Of a DNA stretch of 64,000 nucleotides, positions 26,378-34,281 are shown piece by piece. Position 1 is the first letter of the stretch. The number at the start of each line of letters is the position of its first letter. The notes under the pieces are model-generated. The model saw nothing but the letters and a program-made list of their open reading frames with translations. It was not told the origin of the DNA and did no database searches. The stretch is from Caulobacterales bacterium (GTDB taxonomy: Bacteria > Pseudomonadota > Alphaproteobacteria > Caulobacterales > Parvularculaceae), in the NCBI GenBank assembly GCA_020638525.1, contig JACKIL010000002.1, positions 248,001 through 312,000 of the forward strand. Direction: 5' to 3'. A program made the translations under genes and the position numbers.

Positions 26378-27847
26378 ATGACCGGAATTGCACCATTGCC
26401 GCTCAAAGATCCGGACTTGCTGCGGCAAGCGATGTTGATAGACGGCAAATGGGTGCAGGCAGACAGCGGCGCAACAATCGACGTCACCAATCCTGCAACC
26501 GGCGACGTCATCGCCAGAGTTCCCAAGGGCGGCGCAGATGAAACCCGGCGCGCCATCAATGCCGCAAAGGCGGCGATGAATTCATGGCGCAAGGCGCTGC
26601 CAAAAGATCGCTCACGCATCCTGCGCAATTTGTTCAACCTCATGATGGCGCACATCGACGACTTGTCGATTATTCTCACTGCCGAACAGGGAAAACCGCT
26701 AGCCGAAGCTCGCGGCGAAATCTTGTATGGCGCCGGCTTCATCGAGTGGTTCGCTGAAGAAGCCAAACGGGTTTATGGAGACATCATCCCGCAGAATGTC
26801 GACGGACGGCGAATTCTGGTGCAGAAGGCGCCCATCGGCGTGTTCGCAGCGATAACGCCGTGGAATTTTCCAAATGCAATGATCACACGTAAGGCTGGTC
26901 CTGGTTGGGCGGTAGGCTGTGCAGGCGTGATTAAGCCAGCCAGCCAGACGCCGCTCTCAGCCCTGGCGATCGGTGTACTCGCCGAGCGTGCGGGGATGCC
27001 GAAAGGCGTGTGCAACATTGTTACTGGTTCTGCTGGTGCGATTGGCGGCGAACTCACCAGCAATCCTGACGTGCGGAAACTTTCCTTTACCGGCTCGACC
27101 GAAGTCGGAGCTCTGCTTCTGGAACAATGCGCGCCAACGATCAAGAAGACCAGCATGGAGCTTGGCGGCAATGCCCCGTTCATTGTCTTTGACGACGCCG
27201 ATCTAGACGCGGCGGTAAAGGGCGCAATCGCGGCCAAGTATCGCAACTGCGGCCAAGCTTGCATCGCCGCAAATCGCATTCTCGTGCAGTCTGGCATCTA
27301 TAACGCTTTCGCACAGCGGATGGCGGAAGCCATTTCGGGATTGAAGGTCGGCAATGGAATGGATGACGCGGTCATTCAGGGCCCGTTGATCGATGAAAAA
27401 GCCGTCTCGAGCGTCGAACTTCACGTCGCCGACGCCATCGCTAAAGGCGCCAAGGTATCGGCCGGCGGCAAACGCCACAGCCTGGGAGGGAATTTCTTTC
27501 AGCCGACCCTACTCACAAATGTCCCGCGCAATGCCCTAGTCTTTTCCGAGGAAATCTTCGGTCCAATCGCGCCGCTTTTCCGCTTCGAGACCGAAGAAGA
27601 GGCCGTCGAAATGGCCAATGACACGCCATTCGGTTTAGCATCCTATATATACGCGCGCGATGTCGGCCGCATATTCCGCGTCGTGGAAGCGCTCGAATTC
27701 GGCATGGTCGGCGTCAATGAAGGGTTGATCTCTACAGAGGTGGCGCCGTTCGGCGGCGTTAAAACATCCGGACTTGGACGCGAAGGATCGAAGTACGGCA
27801 TCGATGATTACCTGGAAATAAAATACGTTGCTCTCGGGGGGCTTTAG
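26378..27847 (+). CDS. Aldehyde dehydrogenase (succinate-semialdehyde dehydrogenase type)
   Basis: A 489-residue ALDH closest in type to GabD. It has ITPWNFPNAMITRK, the Glu in MELGGNAPFIVFDDAD, Cys295 in NCGQACIAANR and EEIFGPIAPL. Note the Cys flanked by GQAC, as in succinate-semialdehyde dehydrogenases. AAGGA precedes the ATG. It follows the DapA-like gene by 36 bp, so both are probably co-transcribed. An aromatic aldehyde or a semialdehyde is equally possible as substrate. Confidence 0.87.
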   Translation: MTGIAPLPLKDPDLLRQAMLIDGKWVQADSGATIDVTNPATGDVIARVPKGGADETRRAINAAKAAMNSWRKALPKDRSRILRNLFNLMMAHIDDLSIILTAEQGKPLAEARGEILYGAGFIEWFAEEAKRVYGDIIPQNVDGRRILVQKAPIGVFAAITPWNFPNAMITRKAGPGWAVGCAGVIKPASQTPLSALAIGVLAERAGMPKGVCNIVTGSAGAIGGELTSNPDVRKLSFTGSTEVGALLLEQCAPTIKKTSMELGGNAPFIVFDDADLDAAVKGAIAAKYRNCGQACIAANRILVQSGIYNAFAQRMAEAISGLKVGNGMDDAVIQGPLIDEKAVSSVELHVADAIAKGAKVSAGGKRHSLGGNFFQPTLLTNVPRNALVFSEEIFGPIAPLFRFETEEEAVEMANDTPFGLASYIYARDVGRIFRVVEALEFGMVGVNEGLISTEVAPFGGVKTSGLGREGSKYGIDDYLEIKYVALGGL

Positions 27848-28097
27848 TTCTTTGAGAGCACACAGCTAACGCTGTCGAGAGATTACTCGCCGCTCCGGGG
27901 AGTTTGCGAAAGGTAGTCGGTCTTAGATGAATTCTCGCTTCACTGGACAGCGGCTCACGAAGGACGTTCAGACTACGCAGACTGCAAGTATATTGTGGAG
28001 TCGATCGCCGGGAAGCCGTTGGCGCGCAATTGGAGAAATTGAGATGTGTCCGGCGCCTTAGGGGGGGTAGCGCGGCCGTTCCAAGGGAGACAGAAAA

Positions 28098-28931
28098 GTG
28101 GTTCGTCCTTCGGCTCATGTCGTTTCAGCGGCGCGTAAGGCGGCGAAGGGAATGGCTGACCGTAATACGCCCTTTATCTTCGATGAGTGGTATGTCGCCG
28201 CGTTCACCGAAGAAATCAGCAGGCATCTCCTGCCGCGCATGTTGTTGGGCAAGCGAATTGTTTTCTACCGGACCGAAAACGGCGAAGCTGTCGCCCTGGA
28301 AGACAGGTGCGCGCACCGTTCCTATCCGCTATCTGCCGGCACGCTTGAAGGGAATACGATCGTATGCGGCTATCACGGCTTTCGTTACGATAGCGTCGGC
28401 AATTGCGTGAACGTTCCGTCACTCAAGGCATGCCCTAAGTCAATTGGCGTTAAGCGTTACCCGTTGATTGAAATTGGACCGATAGTTTGGATCTGGATGG
28501 GTGATCCGGAAAAAGCGAGCAAATCAAAGATTCCCGACGTATCTTTTGTCGATAGTCCTACATGGGTTTGGTCAAAGGGATATTTTCATCTGCCAGGAAA
28601 CTATGTGAGTTTGCACGAGAACCTCCTCGATCTCACTCATTTGAGCTTCGTCCATGCCAAATCATTTGGCACGCCCGACTATGCCGGCGCTCCCTACAAG
28701 ACGGAATATGGTGACGGGCGCTTCAAAGTGACGCGCGAAGTCAATCCCACTCTCTTGCCGGCGGTCTGGGCGGAACCCTCCGGCCTCTCCGGCGTCAATT
28801 CTGCTGTCCGTATCGCGACATCAGAATTCCTTTCGCCCGCTTACCACCGCGTTTCGACCAGCTTCTTCGATGGGGCGCTGCCGGATTATGAACGGCTAGT
28901 TTGCTCGATCCGCACCGCGCACCTGGCCTGA
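28098..28931 (+). pseudogene. Rieske oxygenase alpha subunit, 3'-truncated by an IS
   Basis: Rieske non-haem iron oxygenase of the vanillate-demethylase type. The Rieske ligands are clear: CAHRSYPL and CGYHGFRY (Cys-x-His ... Cys-x2-His). The mononuclear iron site is in ENLLDLTHLSFVHA. The native frame stops at 28923, where the IS begins; the last codons (ending at TGA 28931) come from the IS end. About the last 70 residues of a usual 340-350-residue enzyme are missing. GTG 28098 with AAGGGAG upstream is taken as start. The matching reductase fragment lies across the IS at 30191. The enzyme is probably inactive. Confidence 0.85.
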
Positions 28932-28985
28932 CCCATCGAGGTGCTCCGAGCCATTTGTTAGACTCGGCGGGTTGTCGTACGGCGT

Positions 28986-29861
28986 TCATGCCGCCACGCC
29001 CTGAGCGTAAGGCGGCATGAAGGGCTTTGGCAAGATGGCTTTCGGCGCCGGCGGTTGATAACCCAGCGACGAATGCGGGCGAAACGTGTTGAAGTGCTCA
29101 CGCCACCATTCGATCAGCGTTTTGGCTTCCTTCATCGTATAGAAGATTTCGCGTGCAAGCAGCTCGTCTCTGAGCTTGGAGTTGAAGCTCTCGCAATAGC
29201 CGTTCTCCCAAGGGCTTCCCGGTTCGATGTAGAGCGTCTTGACGCCAAGACTCGCCAGCCAAGCGCGCAGCGCCTTCTCGATGAACTCGGGGCCGTTATC
29301 GGAACGAATGTGATCCGGCGGGCCATGTGTGAGGAACAGATCAGCAAGCACTTCAAGAACGATCCTCGCATTGAGCCTTCGCTCCACCCGGATCGCCAGG
29401 CATTCCCGCGTGAACTCATCAATGACGCACAGCATGCGGAACGGTTTGCCGTCATGGGTTCGATCCATGACGAAGTCGTAACTCCATACATGGTTTCGAT
29501 GTTGCGGCCGCAGCCGCACGCAGGAGCCGTCATTCAGCCATAAACGCCCGCGCTTTGGTTGTTTCTGGGGAACTTTCAGCCCTTCGCGCCGCCAGATGCG
29601 GTAGACCCGCTTCTCGTTCACATGCCAGCCGTCTCGCCGGAGCAAGGCGGTGATGCGACGATAGCCATAGCGGCCGAACCGTTCGGCAAGAGCGATGATC
29701 GCTTTGGACAGCGCTTTCTCGCCCTGCCGGCCGCACGGCTTCTTGCGTTGGGTCGATCGGTGCTGACCGAGCGTCTCACAGGCCCGACGTTCCGTAACGC
29801 CAAGCCCTTCAACAACCCGGTCAACACACGACCGGCGACGCGAAGGGCTCAGAAGTTTCCC
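28986..29861 (-). CDS. IS3-family transposase OrfB (DDE integrase)
   Basis: The integrase part of the transposase, read after a -1 frameshift at GGGAAAC (29855-29861). The frame opens LLSPSRRRSCVDRVVEGLG, continues AERFGRYGYRRITALLRRDG, then the DDE core: Asp in SYDFVMDRTHDGKPF, Asp in IRSDNGPEF and Glu in SPWENGYCESFN. It ends in LGYQPPAPKA. The frame contains ATG codons (for example at 29645) if OrfB is also made alone. All three catalytic residues are intact, so the element may still be active. Confidence 0.88.
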   Translation of the reverse strand, partial: GKLLSPSRRRSCVDRVVEGLGVTERRACETLGQHRSTQRKKPCGRQGEKALSKAIIALAERFGRYGYRRITALLRRDGWHVNEKRVYRIWRREGLKVPQKQPKRGRLWLNDGSCVRLRPQHRNHVWSYDFVMDRTHDGKPFRMLCVIDEFTRECLAIRVERRLNARIVLEVLADLFLTHGPPDHIRSDNGPEFIEKALRAWLASLGVKTLYIEPGSPWENGYCESFNSKLRDELLAREIFYTMKEAKTLIEWWREHFNTFRPHSSLGYQPPAPKAILPKPFMPPYAQGVAA

Positions 29862-30124
29862 TTGGCGGCCTCAGCGAGGATCAGCTTGTCGAGCGTCAGA
29901 TCGGAGACCGCCTTACGAAGACGCATGTTCTCCTTCTCAAGCTCTTTCAGCCGGCGCGCCTGATCGACGCCCATGCCGCCATATTCGCGGCGCCAGCGAT
30001 AATAAGTCTGTTCAGTGACGCCGATAGCCCGAACCGCCTGGCCCGTCGTCTCGCCACGACTGAGGCGGACCTCAACCTCACGCAGCTTCGCAATGATCTC
30101 TTCCGGCTTGGCTCTTTTCGCCAT
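29849..30124 (-). CDS. IS3-family transposase OrfA
   Basis: 91 residues, identical to the product at 120-395. The helix-turn-helix is followed by a coiled coil (LKELEKENMRLRKAV). Its stop lies inside the OrfB frame, 6 bp past the slippery heptamer, so the frameshift and the fusion protein are expected. Confidence 0.9.
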   Translation of the reverse strand: MAKRAKPEEIIAKLREVEVRLSRGETTGQAVRAIGVTEQTYYRWRREYGGMGVDQARRLKELEKENMRLRKAVSDLTLDKLILAEAAKGNF

Positions 30125-30190
30125 GTCTCAGCTCCTCTTTCAAAGCCAAGACTAACAGATTCATCGGACCACTATTTCAGGGGCAGTCCA

Positions 30191-31060
30191 GACTTGTTTG
30201 GCGTCCACACGATCCGCGACAAGGAAAGTGTCGACCGGATCATGACGCAGCTCGAAAATGGCCCGCAGCGGGTCGCGATCATCGGCGGCGGATATATCGG
30301 ACTTGAAGCAGCTGCAGTGCTATCGAAGCTTGGTTGCAAGGTCGTCCTCGTCGAAGCGCTTGATCGCGTGCTCGCCCGGGTCGCGTGCGTCGAATTATCG
30401 AGGTTCATAGAAAAGGCGCATGGCGAACACGGCGTCGACCTACGCCTTGGCGCAAGAATTGAGCGCCTCGAGGGCGACGGCTTGATCGTCACCGGCGTGA
30501 AGCTTGCGGACGGCGAGGTTATTCCGTGCGATATGGTGATTGTCGGCATTGGGATCGAGCCGGAGGTTGCGGCGCTTGCAACTGCTGGCGCCAGCATTTC
30601 TAACGGCGTTGAAGTCGATGCTTATTGTCAGTCCAGCCTCCCGCATATTTTTGCGATCGGCGACTGCGCCTCACACCGGAACAAATTCGCCGCTGGTGAA
30701 ATGGTAAGGCTAGAGAGCGTTCAAAACGCCAATGACATGGCAAAGACTGCAGCAAGCGCAATCTGCGGCATAAAAAAGGCCTATGAGGCGACTCCATGGT
30801 TCTGGTCGAACCAGTACGATCTGAAATTACAAACGGTCGGACTTAATGCGGGGTATGATCAAACCGTTTTGCGTGGCGACCCGGATTCGCGCAGTTTTTC
30901 GATAGTTTACCTTCGAAACGGCAGAATAATCGCGCTGGACTGCGTCAACGCCGTAAAGGACTATGTTGGCGGCCGTAAGATTATTGAGCGAAGCGCTCGA
31001 GTTGCGCCATCGGAACTCGAAAATGTCATGCTTGACATCAAATCGTTGGCTGAAGCGTGA
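30191..31060 (+). pseudogene. Ferredoxin reductase (FAD/NAD), 5'-truncated by an IS
   Basis: The C-terminal 289 residues of a flavin-dependent ferredoxin reductase of the kind that feeds Rieske oxygenases. The frame enters directly from the IS border with DLFGVHTIRD, the family's ...GVxxLR segment, so about 110-120 N-terminal residues, including the first FAD-binding loop, are lost. The NAD loop is intact: AIIGGGYIGLEAAAVLSKLG. FAIGDCASHRN and a normal C-terminus follow. A TTG at 30194 could start it, but the product would lack part of the FAD site. It pairs with the broken oxygenase before the IS. Confidence 0.82.
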
Positions 31061-31160
31061 TAGCCTATGGAAGATAACGTTTGCAGGCGCGATCGTTTCC
31101 GCCAAGGAAATCAATCAAAAAGCGGCATTACGCGTCGCCCCTCATCAAACGTCGGAGATT

Positions 31161-31985
31161 CTAGCGAAGATCCGTCATCGCGGACCAGTGTCTATACTTG
31201 AATGCATGATTCTCCGCCTCATCCGCGACAGCAATGGCCATATCGTCCACTGAAATGCCGGCTGGCGTTCCGCCCTTGAGCGGCAGCATGTCCGCTACGG
31301 TCTCATAAGAACCTGTGCGAGGACCGTACATCAGGAACCAAGGCGGCGAAACAAACGTCCATTCGAATGAACGATCATCCGCGAAAATCTCCCATGCAGC
31401 GCGACAGCCTTGCGCCAATTGATGGCTCGTTCCCATCGCCGCGATAAAATGATGGGCGACCTCGCTTTTGAATGGTGCAAAAGGGTTGTCGCCTGAAGCG
31501 ATTATCGATTCACGTTCTGCGGCCATGAGTTCAAATGCATCGATGTGCGTCATTGCGTGCAAGTGGCGCAAATAGGCGGGGCTGGCCGTTTCAAGATACC
31601 AGGCCGGCCAACGGGGCTCGTCGAGCACCTGCTCGCCGCCCTCAGTCCACAAACTTCCCACGCCGCCAAGGAAAACTAAATAAGGACTGCCGGCCGCCTT
31701 GATTGCGCGCTTGATGCGCCAGGCCGCCTCGACAGTATTCTTGTAGACATCAAGTTCGAGAGTGTGCCCCGCCGCATATGCGCACACGACGGCATCGTGG
31801 CCGCTCAGCGCAGTCGCCATTTCCCTAACATTCATTATGTCGGCCGCAATGGCGGTGACGCCGTCACGTCTGGCGATCTTGTCGGCGTTGCGTCCAATGC
31901 CGCTAACCTGATGACGTCGATTGCTTAGTTCATCGACAATAGCGGCGCCGGTCATTCCTGAGGCGCCAATAACTGCGATTTTCAT
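31161..31985 (-). CDS. NAD(P)-binding atypical SDR (NmrA-like)
   Basis: 274 residues. The N-terminus IAVIGASGMTGAAIV is the GxxGxxG cofactor motif of extended or atypical SDRs, and there is no Tyr-x3-Lys catalytic motif in the usual place. It is the last gene of a minus-strand row (TonB receptor, OYE, SDR, this gene), 8 bp after the SDR stop, so it is likely part of that operon. The substrate is unknown. Confidence 0.75.
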   Translation of the reverse strand: MKIAVIGASGMTGAAIVDELSNRRHQVSGIGRNADKIARRDGVTAIAADIMNVREMATALSGHDAVVCAYAAGHTLELDVYKNTVEAAWRIKRAIKAAGSPYLVFLGGVGSLWTEGGEQVLDEPRWPAWYLETASPAYLRHLHAMTHIDAFELMAAERESIIASGDNPFAPFKSEVAHHFIAAMGTSHQLAQGCRAAWEIFADDRSFEWTFVSPPWFLMYGPRTGSYETVADMLPLKGGTPAGISVDDMAIAVADEAENHAFKYRHWSAMTDLR

Positions 31986-31993
31986 CTTTCTGC

Positions 31994-32818
31994 CTATCCT
32001 CTGCGGTTCATCAGCGCCCCGACCTTACTCACGCCGCCGCCGTCAATGGGAATGTTGATTCCAGTGATGAACTGGGATTCGTCTGATGCAAGGAGAATTG
32101 CAGTGTACCCAATATCCTCCGGATAACCATGCCGATCCAGCATGGGAGTGCTGTCGAACAACAACCGGAAATGTTCGTTGGAATCGTAAACTGTCTTGAG
32201 ATGCGGCCCCATGATTGGCCCGGGAGAAATGCAATTGACGCGAATCCAGTGCGGCGCGCCTTCGAGCGCAAGCTGTCGCGTAACAGCAATGACGCCGCCC
32301 TTTCCGGCGGAATGCGCGCTTCCTCCTAACCCTTCCGCCGCCAAAATGCCCTGGCATGATGCGATGTTAATAATCGACCCGCTCCGCTGCTTCACCATAA
32401 TGGGCCACACGGCTTTTGTCGGCATGAAAATTACATCGAGTTCGAGGCGGATGGTTTCGTGCCATTGATCGATCGTCATCTCTGAAAAGGGCGCCATGTG
32501 AACATTCGCGCCGTTGTTGTAGAGCGCATCGATACGCCCCTCCTGCGCCATCGCTGCGTCGACCCACGCTTGGGTATCCGTGCTTGATGAGGCGTCAACG
32601 ACCATCGTATGCACAGAAAGGCGTTTGCTCTTCGCTTCCGATCGCATGGTCTCAAGGGTTTCGGCGTTTACGTCGCTGGCGAACACTTTTGCTCCGGCCT
32701 CAGCGAACATCTGCGCAATTACCCGGCCCTGGCCGCCTCCGGCGCCGGTAATCAGAACAACTTTGTCCTGCAGGCGGCCTTTGCAGACGCCTTTGCTGAT
32801 CTTCGTCATATCAACCAT
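31994..32818 (-). CDS. Short-chain dehydrogenase with His in place of the catalytic Tyr
   Basis: 274 residues. It has the SDR cofactor motif TGAGGGQGRV, NNGAN, and the C-terminal DGGG. The catalytic Tyr-x3-Lys is changed: the segment reads AHSAGKGG, so His stands where Tyr is expected (CAT instead of TAT). The catalytic Ser region IINIASCQG is present. The enzyme may be inactive or work with His. The gene is co-directional with the OYE gene at 32888 and the NmrA-like gene. Confidence 0.8.
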   Translation of the reverse strand: MVDMTKISKGVCKGRLQDKVVLITGAGGGQGRVIAQMFAEAGAKVFASDVNAETLETMRSEAKSKRLSVHTMVVDASSSTDTQAWVDAAMAQEGRIDALYNNGANVHMAPFSEMTIDQWHETIRLELDVIFMPTKAVWPIMVKQRSGSIINIASCQGILAAEGLGGSAHSAGKGGVIAVTRQLALEGAPHWIRVNCISPGPIMGPHLKTVYDSNEHFRLLFDSTPMLDRHGYPEDIGYTAILLASDESQFITGINIPIDGGGVSKVGALMNRRG

Positions 32819-32887
32819 GTGCGCTTATCCTTGGTAAGGAAGAACCGAATTCGCCGCTGATCTCCGCATCGCGATTGCGGCAGGACG

Positions 32888-34177
32888 CTATTTTTTCATC
32901 ATCTTGCCGACAAGCCCCATCACGGCTTTGGAGCCCGTCAGCCCAAGCACCGCATTTTCGATTGGGACCTGGATCAAACGCCGCGCAGGCGGCAATGATC
33001 CCGGCTTTCTACTTTCGAGACCCATGGTCGGATTTACAGTGCAGCGCATTTCCATGCCGAAAATCATCCGACGCACGCAGGTATTCTGTCGGTCACAACG
33101 CACAATGTCGTCCGAGCGGCCAGAGAGCAGTTTGTTCGCCAATTCGGGATCCGCCAGCATCGGCCGTGCGAAGCTGATCAAATCGCCAAGCCCTTGTTCC
33201 AAAACCTCTGCGGCATTAGCAGGTTTGTGTTGACCTTGAACGATCAAGGGAACTTTAAGCGCCTCTCGGAAAGTACGGGCAACGCCGTCCTTGACCAGCA
33301 CGCCGTCTTTAGCAGCGCAGTTCGTGTCCATCGTTTCATAGCAACCCGGCGAGAGCGCCAGATAGTCAATGCCCGCCTGTTCAACAAATTTGGCGACTTC
33401 GGCAAAACCTGCGGCGCCCTGGCTTTCGGGTATGTAGTCGTCGGCTTGCATCCGTGCGCCCACGACGTAATCGCGACCCAGTTTTTGGCGAATGCCGGAT
33501 ATCGTGTTGACAAGCATCCGGGCGCGATTTTCCGCAGACCCTCCATAACGGTCCGTCCGCCAATTCGTTCGCGGCGCAAGGAACGATGAGCCGAAGTAAC
33601 TCATATGAAAGGCGATTTCGACGCCATCCCAACCCGCCTTATGCGCGCGCACAGCCGCGTCGATCATTTCCCTTTCGTAGGTTTCGATTTCTTCAATCGT
33701 CGCCTCGTCGGGCACAGACGTTACCTGTCCGCCAGGAACCAGCATGCCTGCAGGAAAGCGATCTTCTGGAATCACCACGTTCTTGGGACTGGCTGAAATT
33801 ATCGGCCTGCCCCGCCCGGGTCTGCCCATGCGTCCAAATCCGGGGATGAATTCCGCAATGATCGGCACGCCATATTTATGGACCGCATCAGCGACCCGGC
33901 GAAGATCGGGGATGAATTCGTCCTCATCAAAACGAAGGCTGGTCTTGCCTGGCGCCTCCGCAAGGGATCGCTTTGTCGCCACGATCCCGCCGGCGATGAT
34001 CATACCGACGCCGCCCTTAGCGCGCGCCTCGTAGAAGGCAATTGTCTGATCGCTAGGCCCACCCGCCTTGGTCGGCGCATTCGCAGCCATCGGACCCATC
34101 ACCACCCGGTTGGCTAAACCAAGCTTATTTATCGTCAGCGGTTTAGAAAAAAGCGCAGCAATTCTTTCTGGGTCCAA
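32888..34177 (-). CDS. NADH:flavin oxidoreductase (Old Yellow Enzyme family), atypical active site
   Basis: 429 residues, a close paralogue of the protein at 3285-4595. It has NRVVMGPMAANAP, YGGSAENRARM, and a cysteine row CDRQNTC with a further Cys eleven residues on. The usual active-site His pair is missing here too: VEIAFHMSYF keeps only a displaced His. It stops after the barrel. It sits in a minus-strand operon with an SDR and follows the TonB receptor. It may reduce the same class of compound as the 3.3-kb copy. Confidence 0.82.
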   Translation of the reverse strand: MDPERIAALFSKPLTINKLGLANRVVMGPMAANAPTKAGGPSDQTIAFYEARAKGGVGMIIAGGIVATKRSLAEAPGKTSLRFDEDEFIPDLRRVADAVHKYGVPIIAEFIPGFGRMGRPGRGRPIISASPKNVVIPEDRFPAGMLVPGGQVTSVPDEATIEEIETYEREMIDAAVRAHKAGWDGVEIAFHMSYFGSSFLAPRTNWRTDRYGGSAENRARMLVNTISGIRQKLGRDYVVGARMQADDYIPESQGAAGFAEVAKFVEQAGIDYLALSPGCYETMDTNCAAKDGVLVKDGVARTFREALKVPLIVQGQHKPANAAEVLEQGLGDLISFARPMLADPELANKLLSGRSDDIVRCDRQNTCVRRMIFGMEMRCTVNPTMGLESRKPGSLPPARRLIQVPIENAVLGLTGSKAVMGLVGKMMKK

Positions 34178-34281
34178 GATCGCTCTCCCGATTAGCTTGC
34201 AGATTGAGGCGCCGACAAATGCGAAGACGGCGCGCCACCTATAACATGACGCGCCGTCAACTTATGCTTTAGTTGAGTAGG

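Larger units (their letters stand above)
28924..30190 (-). mobile_element. Complete IS3-family (IS407-like) insertion sequence
   Basis: 1267 bp. The left end TGGCCTGACCC (28924) matches the right end TGGACTGCCCC (minus strand, from 30190); further in, the segments GTGCTCCGAGCC and GTGGTCCGATGA also match, which fixes both ends. It encodes OrfA and OrfB on the minus strand with a GGGAAAC slippery site between them. No target duplication is seen (CACC before, GACT after), so the flanks do not come from one simple insertion. A second copy in the same orientation is at 1-461. Confidence 0.9.

Noticed and set aside
28914..30200. Target-site duplication around the complete IS
   Set aside because: Bases before (CACC) and after (GACT) the element differ, so no duplication can be claimed.
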